From Botryosphaeria dothidea (Eukaryota; Ascomycota; Dothideomycetes; Botryosphaeriales; Botryosphaeriaceae), in NCBI GenBank assembly GCA_011503125.2, contig WWBZ02000082.1, forward strand, positions 496,001 through 560,000: DNA of 64,000 nt, written 5' to 3'. The position numbers were made by a program, and so were the translations under genes. Below are positions 22,801-34,919 of this stretch, piece after piece (position 1 is the first letter of the stretch; every line of letters starts with the position of its first letter). The notes beneath the pieces are model-generated. The model was not told the origin of the DNA. It saw nothing but the letters and a program-made list of their open reading frames with translations, and did no database searches.

Positions 22801-24741
22801 TTGCCCGCCTCGCGTAGCCCGGCCAGATTGCAGCTCCGGTGGAGTATGGCGGTGGAGTTTAGCTCGCCGGCGCGAGAGGGGGTGGCTTCCCGCGACGACT
22901 GCCGCTGTGCGTGCTCAATCTCGGTGCTGGTTAGACGAGAGGGGAGGGGTTGACGCTGTTGGCGAGGGCCAGGTGGCTTGCAGAAAACGCACGTAATCTG
23001 CCCGGGCGAGGCAGACCTGGGGCGACGCCAGGCATGTCTCAGCATCAAACCGGCCAGGAGGGAATAGCAACAGTCTTTTATTTTTCCGTTTTCTGCATCG
23101 GCACTTCTCTTTTAGACTTTGCATGACGGTCCTGCCATGAGCCCGGCGTTTTAGCAGGGCCCGTTTGGCTGGCGGCGTCTTGAGCATGTTTGGAGGCGTC
23201 TCAAGGCACGGCGGCGCCATCAGCACCATCAATTACGCTTAACGGGCTGCCGCGCGGTGGGATGGCTGCGGCAGGGGAGGGGCCCTAGCAGCCGTTGCGA
23301 AGAAGGTTCAGACTGGCTGTTATTTCTGCTCGTTTGCGCGGCAGGGCTGCTGGGCGCGCTCTAGCTGCAACGGGCAACCGTCCAAGGCTGGGGAACCCTT
23401 CTCGGAGCGCGTCGAACAGGTGCACACGCAGGCCGCATTGGGTTTCGGATATTCCGCGTTTGTATCATCCTCGCCCGCAACTTTCGTCAGCCCGCGCGCT
23501 TGATTGGAGCACGCGGGCTGCATGACATCGCTCTAGCTCCGGGATCCAGCGCGCAGCAGAGCAGCTCTGCTTTTGCACCGACTCGCTCGAGCGGGATGGG
23601 CGCTTTGCGGTGGAACGCGCAGCGTCTAGATCCCGATGCGACCAGATCTCCTCGCCTGATCGGGAGCGCCACGGCGTTTCAGCTGAGCTGGCCAGGCCCA
23701 AAGGGCTCAGTGACGGAGATGAGGCGGCTGCAGAGCTCAGCGTGGGGCGCCATGACGAGCAGCGCGCGCGCGTCACGAGAGAAGACCGGGGCGTGGAGGC
23801 AACGGCAGCGGGCATGGCAACTACTGCAGCACACAGAGCAAGGCGGACGGCAGTTCCTGGAGGCTGTGGCAGCAATGTCACTGTAACGTCCGGCGGCGGA
23901 GATCATTACTGTGGACTTATCGATTGCATGCCGTCCGCCTTGCTGTGTCGATCACGGGAGGAGTGGCAGGCATCTTCTTTCAGCCCTGGGCCCTCTGGCA
24001 GATGCCGTTCCTGGCAGGGCAATGTCGGGCCAGGGGCGGGCGTTTCGCATAGAGCAGCGGCGGGAGCTTGGTGCTGGGCCTCATCAGAGCCAAATTGCTG
24101 GGGAAGCGCGCGCGGTCCTTCATTTTGAGCAACTCGCGATGGAAATTGGGCAGTGGTGGGACTTGGAGCTCCTGGCGAAATGACGCTCCCAGGCGCGCAG
24201 CACGCCGGGGACATGGGCGCGGGCGAGGGCATGGGCATGGGTGCTGCGCGCTTTGGCTGGCACTGGCGCTGGCGGGCGGCGGTGGTGGGAGGCTGCGGCG
24301 CGCCTGAGCGCTGAGCGCAGCGCGTGAATCTGGCTCCGGCGCGCGATGCGACGAGCTGGCGGTGCACGGCGCTAGCATCGACATGCAGGTCTTCTCGACG
24401 CTGAGCGCCACACCTGGGGGGTCCACTGCCCGAACGGGCTGCGCATTTGCCGCCGCGCGCCCCCAGCCTGCCGTTGAAGCCGAGCCGGCCGCCGCGCCCT
24501 CGATGCTCTGTCCATCGCCGCCGCCGACCCTCCTAGGCCTACGTGATCGCCGGCCCTTCACGCGAGCGCTGGATCGACCGCGCAGCCAGCGAGCCCGTTA
24601 GCCTTACGGCATGCGGCAGGCGAATCTCCCACCCTGCCGGTACAGAAGGTTCCTGGTCCTCACAATGCCTCTAAATAAGGTAGCCCTCCCCAGTCCCTCT
24701 CACCGCGCGCCCTCACGCCTCAAAACCGCATCATCCCCACG

Positions 24742-24791
24742 GCCTTTTTTCCTTTTCTTGCTTCTTCTTCTTCTTCTCTTTCTTCTCTTCC
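24742..24791 (+). promoter_or_regulatory. C/T-rich core promoter or leader tract
   Basis: Nearly pure pyrimidine stretch with CTT repeats, ending about 35 bp before the ATG at 24825. Such tracts mark transcription start regions of many filamentous-fungal genes. Confidence 0.5.
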
Positions 24792-24824
24792 AATGTCGGT
24801 CGTTGCCGTCCGAACCTGACCCTC

Positions 24825-26371
24825 ATGTTACTCACGCTTTCGCAACCGACCAGATCGGACTTTGAGTTCAAGCATCCCCATGATTATCCTCAGGCCAGGT
24901 CCTATTCGCCGTCCGCACGACATTCCCCCAAGGTGACCAGCGGTCCCAGCCCGCTCTTCCAGTCACTGCCGGCCAGTGCTCCCTCCACGATGAGCACGTC
25001 TCATCGCGGCCTGCCGCCCCCCGCGGCCATGACGCTGCCGGACCCCAGCCGCACTGCCCCGCCGCCCATGTCAGTATCGCAGTCTCTGGGCCAGATGCCT
25101 GCCCCGCCCCAGCAGTGGCAAGGCGCCGAGGAATCCATGCGGAACTGGCTCTCCGCCAAGGCCGAGGAGGACAAGAGGAAGCAGGAGGAAGAGAAGACGC
25201 GCCAGGAGACGCTGCGTCTGGAGCAGCGCAAGATCGAGCAGGCCATGTTGCGAGAATCCATGCAGGGCGGCGTCCCTCCGCATCTTGTCCCCATGATATT
25301 TGCCGGCATTGGCGGCGGCAGTGCGGCAGGTGTCACTGTCGACTGGTTGCAGCAGTACGTTGCTCAGCTCCAGGCTCAGCAGCAACAGGCACTTGCACAG
25401 GTTCAAGTGTCTCCAGACATGAGGCGAGGAGAGCAGAGGATGATCAATCCTGCTCAGCCGGGCGTCTACGCTGGCGCCCAGCAGGTTGTTGCCGCCCCGT
25501 CTGTGGTACCCGGGCAAGCACCAGCCCAGCCAGCCGGCGGGCCCTTCTCAACACCAACGTACACGGCGGTTGGGAGCATGTCCCCCCGAGGACGGGCAGG
25601 CTCGGGCTATCCCCAGCATCCAAAGCCGCCGGCGCACTCTCAGCTACCGCGGCTCACCACGAATGAGATGCAAATCCAGCAGCCGCCCCAGGCGCAATCT
25701 CTCAGCACGATCCAACAGTCCCAGCAGCAGGAACCGCAGACGTCATCCCCATCCATATATTTTCACCACTGGGTCCCTCCCACAACCCAATCAAGTTCTG
25801 GTACGAATCCTCCCGCGACGCCGTCAGGTAAAAACCACAAATAGGGAGGCGTCCACACAGTCTGACAGCTTACGAACGCGATGTAGACTATGCGAGCTCG
25901 CCCAAGAAGCGTAAGGCGCAGGGCGCCCACCAGGCAGCACCAGCGCCGACTTCTGCGCCGCAATATACGTCGCCGTCCTTCTCGCACGTTTCGGGATCGT
26001 CAACGTCGACACCAGGTCGTCGAGGGCACGCACGGACTCGGAGCGACCAGTCCTCGCGAGGCTACGGTACGGAGCAAACGCAGTACACTGGTCGGAGCAG
26101 GGCAGGCACGCACACGGGCGCCGAATCGAGCGCATATTCCGAGCGGCATGCAAGCCACGATCCTCACCGGCGAGAGCAGCACCATCAGCAGCAGCAACAA
26201 CAGCCGCTCCAGCCTTCGCAGGGCAGCGAAGAGCGAGGGAATCACGGCAGCGACGGCGAGGGCTCAGAGAGGTCCTCGCTAGTCCAACGCGAAACGCGGC
26301 CATCTGTACAAGCACCCCAGGGATCGCGTCCCAGCACGCCGAAGCGGGAAGCGGGGACTGGCCGGCCGTGA
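24825..26371 (+). CDS. Q-rich protein with NLS-like motif, conserved fungal type
   Basis: Two exons, 24825-25827 and 25887-26371; 495 aa with this 59-bp intron. An acceptor at 25868 would give a 41-bp intron and six extra residues in frame. Residues 1-95 are Pro/Ser-rich. A charged helix at about 105-150 (EESMRNWLSAKAEEDKRKQ...) leads into a Gly/Ala turn, DWLQQYVAQLQAQQQQ, and a long Q/P-rich part. SIYFHHWVPP near residue 308 looks like a conserved short motif, and SPKKRKA just after the splice site resembles a nuclear localisation signal. The C-terminus has a Q run and S/R-rich tail. I think it belongs to a fungal family with no known function (perhaps Pfam DUF2722; from memory and unchecked). 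A nuclear regulatory role is only inference. Start could instead be the Met at 24990. Confidence 0.72.
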
Positions 26372-29300
26372 TTCTCGCCTCCTTGGGGCCGATTTGGGCG
26401 GTGGGGCTGAAGAAGAGGGCGAATGCCGCGGTCGTCCGGGCACGGGCTCGTGCGACCGCTGACGTTGACGACTTGTGTTGCAGCTCACCTCCTCAGTTGA
26501 ACCCCCGTCGGACTTTTGGGCTGGGGAGATTACGGATTGCGGCGACGTCTGCTGAGAGCCGAAGCGAGATTGGCCGGCCCGCCAAGGCCTGCTTCTGCTC
26601 CTCAATCACACTTGCCCTCTGCAGGGCCCGTTTCAGCGCGCAAACCCACCCAAAATTTCCTATCCCGACCCCGCCGGCTGTCTCCGCTGTTCCATATAGC
26701 CAGCCTGCGACTGCTATACCTCTGCTTTTGTCCTGTCCTGTGCTGTTGCCGCGGCTCATTTGCATCTTCCGGGCACCGTTGACCTGCACTTTGTTTCACC
26801 AGCGCCGGCCTTTTTGCTTCTTTTTTTCTGCGCACCATATACCCGGACTTCGGCTTGTTACCTGTTGTCTCGGCGATTATAGACTCCGTTTCTTTCTTCT
26901 GGAATCGCTCATTTGCTCCTTTCAGGTCCCCCAGCTTCTTTTTTCGCCGTCCTACCCCGCGGCCACGCAACTGCTCGAGGTCCTTCTCTCAGGCCGCGGC
27001 GGCTCATTGCACCGCAATGCACCGTCGATCTTCTCCGACGCGCAATCTGCATCATTGATGTCTTTTGGAACAAGTCTCGTTGCCGGCCCTACTGCACTGC
27101 AAGCCATTTCGAGTCTTGGCAGCTCACCGGGTCCCCAGGCGGAGATCCTACGATTTCCGGAGACACGCAATGAATGCCGAGGGAAAGCTTGCGCGGCTTG
27201 TTCTTCACTCCGTTCCGTCGTGTTCCTTTTCAAGCTTGCGTTCATGCTTACTCGTGTTTCTGTCGTCGATGAGGGGCGGGGGGATATTTGGTTTTTCTGG
27301 GCGCAGATCACACAGCTTCTTTCCTCGTCGATTCTGACGCGCCACGCCGGTCATACCGTTGGCTTCAATTGCTGCATTTGCCTGGCGCCATCCGCTTCTT
27401 TGGAGTCTTTGGGTTTCGCCTGCGGACTCCCTCTTGGTTCTGTGAGACACCGACTTTAGGGTTCTTGGCTTGCATCGGCAGCGGTCGTACTGGTACTTTG
27501 CCCGCTGCCTGTCGGGGTTTGTTCTTCTTCCTTGTCCTCCACATTCTTCTTGGTTTGTTTTCACTTCTTCTTAGGGCCAGGTTTTGGCGTTTCCATCATT
27601 TGCCTTCTTTCCCTTCACATTACTTTTGGCAGCGTTCAGCGAGAACATGGCTGCGAGGCCGGTGGCGGATGAACCTTTCCGGCTCTGTTGATATCTTGAG
27701 CCGTCATGTCCGCAAGTCCCATCTGGGTCTTTTGACTTCTCCACAATCTTGGATCTTTTTGTATATATATATATATATATTCTATGTCACAACAAATGAG
27801 CCGCGTCGGGGCCATGGCCCAGGACAGCAGAGGCTTTGGAGCAGTGGAAGCTGTGCAATCCATTGCAGATGAGTGGCGTTTCTCCTAAAGCGGGCTGCTA
27901 AGACGAACAGGTTATTCGGTGAGGTTTCCCCACCCGGAGCTCCCAAGGAGAGTCCCTGCGCGGCTGCTGGTTCATGAATAACCGAAGCGGTACGTGGATG
28001 AGGGCTGCTGACCACCTTATTCGTGCTTCATCAGAGTTCCATAAGCGAAACGGCGACAATGTGGTGCTACCACTAGCTTCGTACGCAATCTCCCGGCTCT
28101 GTTCAGGATGAGCCCAGGAAATTTACCCGCGAGTCGAAGATATAGGACGGCGCGCCTTCCAAGCGACCCATCGATGGCGTCATTTGCACCGACACAAGTA
28201 GGGCATGGAGCTACGGGTGCCTGCCTTGTGATCCAGGACGAGTTGTATAGTATCACGGATGCCAAGTTCAGCAGCAATCATGGATCGAGCCGAGGAGGCA
28301 GAGCAGAGCATCCATCTTGCGGCTCATTCATTGCCTTTCTCGCGTCGAATACGAGCGTCAGAGTTGGTTCGCGACGGCCGCCTTGATGCGCAATCTACAA
28401 CAACTAGAGGACGAGGGCAGCGGTGGCCCGGCTGCGCGTATCGCCACTGTCGAATTGGGAAGTCGGAATGGCTCGTTCGGGCTGCGGACGGGCTCGCGTA
28501 GGCGGATGGGCGTGCGCCAGATGTCTGAACTTGGAGCAGCGGACAGCGATGATGGCGACAACAAAGTTTACCAGGCGCCGAGGCCCGTTCGGGGAGCACT
28601 TCACATGTGGGCATCCCCGCGACGCCCGGCGAGCAGCACCCGAGGCGGCCGTAGCCGCGCAGCCCGGGCGGTTCTAGATTTCGGAGCATTGTTGAGATGG
28701 ACGAGGGAGACCCCGGTCTGCTGGCGGTGACTCCCGTGTTTGGTGCGTCGTCTCGGGCCCACCCATCAGGTGGATGGCAGGTCGGGGACAAAGGGCATGT
28801 GCGGTGCGATCAGCACGGCGTGGAACACCACCGCTGCTCGACGTGGAGGCGCGACAGCCATACGATCTGTCACTTTCTGTCTCGCCGTTGTGGGAAAATA
28901 AATTGGGGCGCCGGGCTGGGATGCATTAAAGCAGACCCGTCTCCGCTGTACGCGCGGGCTATCGTTTCCGACCCATGTCAACCTATTACATCCTCTACAG
29001 CGCCGTTTATAAAGCGCTCCCGTTGATAGGACGCCATTATACACGGCGCGCTGCCCTATGATTCCTTCATGGCCTTTTGCAGCAGAGATACCCCAGCCAG
29101 TCATCTAACGGGTGCATATACCTGTTTGCTACCCCGGATGTCGATTCGGGGCAAAGCTCCCTTTTCTTGGCGAGTGGCACCGCCCGCCGCTCTAGACGCT
29201 CCTGAGGGTCTTTTGAGAAGATTGCTTTATCAGAGTTACTGTGCCGCTTATGTCACGGCTTCTTCCTTGTGCGCCTGCACGTGGGCTGAGGCATCACACT

Positions 29301-31271
29301 TGCAAGCAGACTCAGAAACAGAGGTTCTACCGCGTGTCACTTGTCACGGCGAGAAACATCCGAGCAAGCCGAGCCGGCGCTTGAGATGCTGGTTCATTCT
29401 GGACCAGGGCTTCAACTTCGCTGCCCGAAGGGTCTTTCTTTGGCTTTGTCTATGTTTAGCCGCGCCCTTGCACTTTCCTCCACCAGCCAATTCGTCTTCG
29501 CCGATCCATCTGCAATGACCGACATCCCATCTCCCTGGAGATGCTGGCGCGTCGTCCGGAGCTCCTTGAGGCTGAGACCTCTCGTCCCTCAACTTACCGC
29601 ACACGCCGAATCATCCTTTGTAATACACGCGCGCAGTCCGGAACACGCATCTTCACTTTCACTGCCTCCGCCCCAATAACTGGCTGACTTCGATTACCAT
29701 TCGTCATCCATTCGGTGCGCGGCATTAGCGCTTACCGCTGTGGAGCCTTTACGCGCAATACTGTCAACACCTCTCTGCCCGCCATCGGAGAGGAGCGACA
29801 TGACGACTTGTGACACACACACTGGGATAGTTGAGAAGTGGGTCTGGGGGATGATGTGGAAGACATCAGTCTCACGGCGTCACTGCGAGGCTGAAGTGTC
29901 TCTCCGTCTCTCGTCTGCGTGAACTGCTGCTGTCACCAGGCCCTCGAACGCCAAGGGTTGGGCTCGACTGTGAGAGGCCAGACATTTCCATCTCTGTGTT
30001 GGCTCCTATCAGCTATGCAGCTTATACCTTCGGAGTCCTGGTGGCGCTCCTTACAGAGAAGGCCTTACAGGTTACGAGAAGTGGAGACTCCGCCGACTGA
30101 CACTTGATTCGTAGTAGGCCAGTTCGACATGCTAAGCTGCATTCAGTGGGCCACGACGACGGCGACGACGACGACAAACCTCGACATGCATCCGATCGCC
30201 TTGTATGAGCTTTGGATGCACATTCCTTTTTCTCTTGAGTCTCCCCTCTCCTACGCCTGTAATCGCACGCATTCTTGCTGTTGTGGTCGTTGTTTGTATT
30301 TGGCATTTCGCCACAAGGCCCAACAATATCTATCGATAGTCGTCGCCTGGAAGAATCTCACGCACACGCTGGTGCATTGACCGTCAATATCGCTGCAGGT
30401 CAGGCCGGCTGTTGTCATGAAATGCACACCTGATAAGTCAGTCAGCATTTGAGGCGCATACGATATTTGACTCAATTGTCCCTTCCGTGGGCACACGAAG
30501 CATCTTTGGCTGATCCTCAATCTTCTAGAGAAGGCGCTGACGTCTCTTCATTTCCAATTTCGAAAAGGCCTGTCGAAATGCCTGGCACGGACTCATCGTC
30601 TTCCTCTCTGCGGCCCGCACTCCCATCCGTCCATCAAGTTATAGCCTTGAACGAGTGTGGGCATCTCATACACGGAAACCAGCTACGTTTATTGTCTCAG
30701 GCGGCGAGTCTTTGGGGTGAAGATCATTGAGAGAGACGTTCATGTCGTATGGAAAGGGCATGATGATGGCAGCCACGACTATATCCACCTAAGCCCTGGC
30801 GGTACGGTGTAAGGGGAATGGAGTAGGCGAATCGTCTCATCAATCGTGCCCGTCTCGCCAGGAGGACCAGCACTGGCTACGCGGATGGAGATCAATACAG
30901 AGTAGAGAGACAATCGTGCCAGATGCCAGACCCTTACCGGCATTACATGTGAGTTGGAGCTTCAGGTGAGTGTGAGATATTTGTGCTGCTGACATTGAAG
31001 GGATACAAGTGTTGCCGAATGCTTTCGTTCTGACGTAGGGTTGGAGTCGATGTCGCTGCCGTCCCGCCATGTTCAAACAAGGTGGATGCGGTTCAACGAC
31101 AACGCTCTTCATTGCACGAAGTTAGCCCCAGGCATCAATGCAGCAATGGATGAGTACAATTTAGAGGTGTTCTTCCAGAGGTTGAGTGTAAAGCAGCCTT
31201 ATCTGCGATGTTTACAGGATAGATACACTACCGGCAAATGCATACTTCATGAATAGCTCGAAAGACGAACA
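26372..31271. other. 4.9-kb gene-poor region
   Basis: No gene supported. 26.6-27.7 kb is strikingly T/C-rich on the plus strand, like a long pyrimidine leader. A (TA)n run is at 27762-27781. ORFs at 28.1-28.8 kb, including 28317-28730 (+, 137 aa), have a faintly protein-like centre (LMRNLQQLEDEG, ARIATVELGSRNG) but no recognised domain. 29-31 kb shows only short ORFs. Confidence 0.4.
27762..27781. repeat. (TA)n dinucleotide repeat
   Basis: Ten TA units in a row, at the end of the pyrimidine-rich stretch. Confidence 0.9.
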
Positions 31272-31345
31272 GCGATGGTGGTGTAGTTGGTTATCACGTC
31301 AGTCTAACACACTGAAGGTCCTGGGTTCAAGTCCCGGCCGTCGTA
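31272..31345 (+). tRNA. tRNA-Val (anticodon AAC)
   Basis: 74-nt intronless tRNA. Acceptor GCGATGG pairs with CCGTCGT (two G-U pairs), with discriminator A. The D arm is GTGTAGTTGGTTATCAC (internal A box), the anticodon stem CAGT/ACTG closes the loop CTAACAC giving anticodon AAC, and the T arm is CTGGG-TTCAAGT-CCCGG (B box GGTTCAAGTCC). It is similar to other eukaryotic tRNA-Val(AAC). The wobble A would be read as inosine. CCA is not encoded, as expected in eukaryotes. Confidence 0.93.
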
Positions 31346-32039
31346 TGAGCAGACGTCTTCACGGGTGTTTCTCTTTTGTCGTTGCGTCGGGCGTGGTCAA
31401 ATTTTTTTCTCTCATTTTTTTTGCCGCCCCTCAGGAGGTCCGGGCGCCCGTTTCGGGCAATTTGTGGTGGAAGCGAGATGGTGGTCCATGCGCCTACTGG
31501 AACCGGAAGGAAGATGGAGAACGCCAAGAAGCCTTTGATCGGCGAGAGCTTGTTTGGCGATCAGCGGGATGCGATGCAGCAGGTCTGTATTGGGTAGGGA
31601 GGGGCGTGTGTCGCGGTGATCCGCGATATGCGTGGTGGGGCGATGCTGCGGGACAGTAGCTTATCATCACGGTGGCAGATACCTACCGTCCCGAATCCAA
31701 TTAATTGGTCCCACATGTAAGGAAAGAGAAGCGGACGCTTGTGAAGACGTGACTGGGCTCGTCTGAGTCGAAGCTGAGTGCCAGAGAACTCAATGGATCA
31801 ATAGAATCAAAATTGTTCACAGTCACTCTCAAAGAAGAGCGCAAATAACGGAATTAATTACTATCAAAGTAACTGGGGTATTTGATGATACATGTGCTTT
31901 TGAAAAAATGTGAACTCCAGCTAATCATATGCTTAAACGCTGACGTCTTAAACTCTTTCTCCGTAAGACCAGACATTCAGATGCTTTATCTTACATCCCT
32001 TTACACTAGCAACCCCGGAACAGCACTCTACCGTGCTGT
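31346..32039. other. Intergenic between tRNA and DUF6536 gene
   Basis: A/T-rich spacer with the tRNA terminators and presumably the 3' UTR of the DUF6536 gene. The plus-strand ORF across the tRNA is a shadow. Confidence 0.5.
31402..31408 (+). terminator. RNA polymerase III T-run terminator
   Basis: Seven T in a row, 57 bp past the tRNA-Val. A shorter TTTT at 31374-31377 could end most transcripts first. Confidence 0.5.
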
Positions 32040-34919
32040 TTAAGCGTAAATCTCGTTCGGAACAATTTCACCGACTTCGCCTGCGGAGAGACCGGCATGG
32101 CGGAATGCACCGCTTTCATTAGTTCCCACTACGATGATCGTCAGTCCACGCGCCATAAACAAGCACACGAGAACGGGGAACTCACAATCACCCCAATGAA
32201 TACCCGCCACGGGAAAGTCGTTGAGCTGGCTGGTTGCAGCGCAAAGCGTGCGGATGGAGCCGAACATCTGAGGAATGAAGCCTTCACGCTTGTACGTAAA
32301 CGCCCACCAACAGCAGGACGTCATGGCAAGCAGAAGCGCGCACGATCCCCATACACCGTCGGGTACTGTTACGATCTGATGTTCCTGCGTCAGTGGCTGC
32401 CAGCAGGTGGCAAAGAAGACATCGCACTTACATTGTACCGCGAGTACATGGAATACCCATCAAAAACGATATCCTCCTTGGCCAGGATCGCAAGACCAAG
32501 CAACCAATGCATGACAACAGAGTAAGCCATGATAGGGAAAAGGATCTTCCTGGGCAGCTGCAGGAAGTACGACTCGTCGAAGCGCTCGCTCTTGACTATG
32601 GTGCAGCGGAGGCGCTGGCGGGCCCTCTCAAACTTGCCCCACTCGTGCTCCATGCTGATGAGGGTGATGTTGTAGATGAGCAGCAGGTAGAGACACGAGT
32701 ACAGCAGCTGGGCGCCGTTGGAGATGAGGAAAGCCGCAATCTCGCCCCACAGGCTGTCGACGGCCATGCTCGCGAACACCTGAGACGCCGCGAACTGCTT
32801 GTTGTACGAGGTCCACCCGACGCAGACGGCGTACGCGTACTTGGGCACGTAGGTGACAACGAGAAAGATGGAGACACCCACCATGGCCATCGACGTGAAG
32901 CTGAGCGTCAGCATTTGTGTGAGCGCCGTTTGGCCCAGGTTCGTTATCAGCGACTTCTTGCGCTTCGTCGACAGCGCTGGCCACGGTAGCCCCGGGCAGT
33001 TGTTGACCTTGTTGTACTTCTTGCAGTTCTGGCAGTGCCCGAGCTCCTCGCCCGTGTCCGAGAGTTTCTGGCTCTTGCAGTGCTTGTGGCAGCTGTGCGA
33101 GACGGCGCGGCGGTGGAAGTCGCCGCCGTTCACCAGCGACTCGTTTGGGATGCGGAGGTCCGGGTCGAAGTTGGATGCGACTAAGATGTCTCCGAACGTC
33201 AGACAGTGGGTCTTGACTTCGTGGCGCGCTTTGACGTTGACACCGATCATGTACGCGGCTTTGATGGTGATGCATACGGCCAGGATGATGGCGGCCTGCA
33301 TTCGCAGGACCAGCCAGTGCTGGTTGCCTTGCATGGAATCATTTCTTTCACTTTCAGGCTTGGATTCATACTCGCAGTAGAACATATCGTCGGTACAGCC
33401 ACCAAAAAATATGTAGGTGTACCTGCAGTAAGTCGAAGCACTGCTGCTGTAATCCGAATCCGAGCAGTTGTTGTGGTACTGAGAGTTGCTGAACTCGCTC
33501 CAAACCTGGCCCGGGTTTGTTGATTTGTTCAGTGCAGCCTCACAAGGGGAGCCAGTCTCGTAGTGAACGGTAACGTCGCTGTAATATTTCTCGTCTGTAG
33601 TGGACTCCTTGAAAGGGTTGTCGTGTGGAGATGAATGGTTTGCGGGACATTCACTGCCCGTAAAGTAGTAGCCCGAGTACGAGCTTGAGGAGTCCGGGAT
33701 GCTTGACTGCCAGTCAGAGGGATCGAGTCTTGCTTGGCCTAAGCGAAGAGCAGAGTAACAGTCGTAGTCACCCCTGCTTCCGCTCTGCGTGGTATTGAAA
33801 ACCGAACTGTAATGCACATTCATTTTCATTCCGTAGTATTCGGTGACACCAATGACAGAGTTGGCCAGAAGATGAACAGGCTGTCGAAAGATTAGTATCA
33901 CAAACACGCTTTTTTGAGAATCTTACCATCGATGTGCAAATCAGCAGAATCCAGGCAAGCCAAGCCTTCAAACGTCCTTTACGCTTATGATTGATTGAGA
34001 ATGGCGAGTTCGTTCCTACTCTTGCATCTCCGTATTTGTACAGAGCATGCTTTAGATCATCCACCTTCAGGGCCGTGAGAAGCTGTTGGTATGTATTTGA
34101 CATTCCGAGGATCATGGTTGCTGCAACGTTGATAAGGAATTTGAAGCCCTGCGCAGATAGAATCAGAAATTTTGACTCTCGGATACGACAACACATGGGC
34201 CTTTTCCCGTCTTTTCTTTTTCTTGAATCTATTCCCTTGAGATGTCACACCATCTCCTCTCAAACTCGGCGGGCCTTCCTGTATGTAATGAAGATAATCT
34301 CAAGTCTTACGTACCTCGGCCTTATGGTTCATGGAGGAGTTTGATCCTCTCGAAATCCGCACAGATGTAGAATTAGGCATAGCGTCAATGTGCTCGTCGA
34401 ATCGTTTCGCGTAACAGATGCAAACGATGATCATGATGACGGCGAAGACGGTGGTGAGCCCCGCCATGCCTCGAAGGGTGCGGTCGACAAGCATGAGCTC
34501 GGTCCACAGACCGTGGCCCGGCCGCGTGTTCTCTCTTTCATTTGGCGAGACATTTCTGGAAATCCTGAAGGTGTTTCTTGCGCGCTCGAAGAAGGCCTTT
34601 CCTTTGGACTTGAAGGTCGAGTCGCTAGTGAATGACAGGGACGACGATATCGAACGAGTCTTTGTGTCTGTTGACGCGCGACTGGACCGTCGATAAGGGT
34701 CGTAGGCTGTAGCCTCAAGAAGGGCTGTATTAGAGAGGTCGCCGAGCTCCAGCCTATCGTAGTCTCCGCGGCCATCTTCGTTGCTGCGCTATGTAGTTAG
34801 CTTTGTCGCTAAGCATCGGTAACACGAGGGTACCTTTTATACGAGGAGGCTCCGGTACTGTGCCTCGAGCTCTGACTCGCCTGAGAGTAAAGTGACGTTC
34901 GAGATGGCCGATGAGCCAT
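32040..34919 (-). CDS. DUF6536-type multi-pass membrane protein
   Basis: Six exons on the minus strand: 34919-34834, 34783-34315, 34148-33927, 33880-32432, 32384-32186, 32128-32040. All phases agree and give 837 aa. The N-terminal 120 residues are Ser-rich and cytosolic. The first membrane segment is LRGMAGLTTVFAVIMIIVCI (about residue 130). FKFLINVAATMILGMSNTYQQLL, WLAWILLICTSMPVHLLANSVIG and the end GDLGTNESGAFRHAG are landmarks of the large fungal DUF6536 family. A Cys/Ser/Asn-rich loop of about 170 residues (paired Cys, several N-x-S/T sites) follows and probably faces outside; a Cys/His-rich loop (CHKHCKSQK, HCQNCKKYNK) and five or so further membrane segments come later. The family has no assigned function; a sensor or transporter role would be a guess. 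Introns are only 46-57 bp except the second (166 bp). Confidence 0.88.

Larger units (their letters stand above)
18754..24824. other. 6-kb gene-poor region upstream of the Q-rich gene
   Basis: No gene supported. 19.1-20.2 kb is T/C-rich on the plus strand. A TG microsatellite is at 19861-19897 and an alternating purine-pyrimidine stretch at 20965-20997. 21.8-24.6 kb is very GC-rich, with GGA/GGC runs near 21900 and overlapping Arg/Ala/Pro-rich ORFs on all frames, the longest 354 codons on the minus strand. None shows domains or codon character. The region ends in a strong C/T tract just before the next ATG, so part of it may be the promoter and a long leader of that gene. Confidence 0.45.

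Noticed and set aside
21984..23048. 354-codon ORF on the minus strand
   Set aside because: Lies in very GC-rich DNA where stops are rare. Overlapping long ORFs exist in several frames, composition is Arg/Ala/Pro/Gly-rich and no domain is recognisable.
28317..28730. 137-codon plus ORF
   Set aside because: The middle looks faintly protein-like but ends are Arg-rich and no family is recognised; kept only as a hint in the findings.
31249..31659. 136-codon plus ORF
   Set aside because: It runs through the tRNA-Val gene; not coding.
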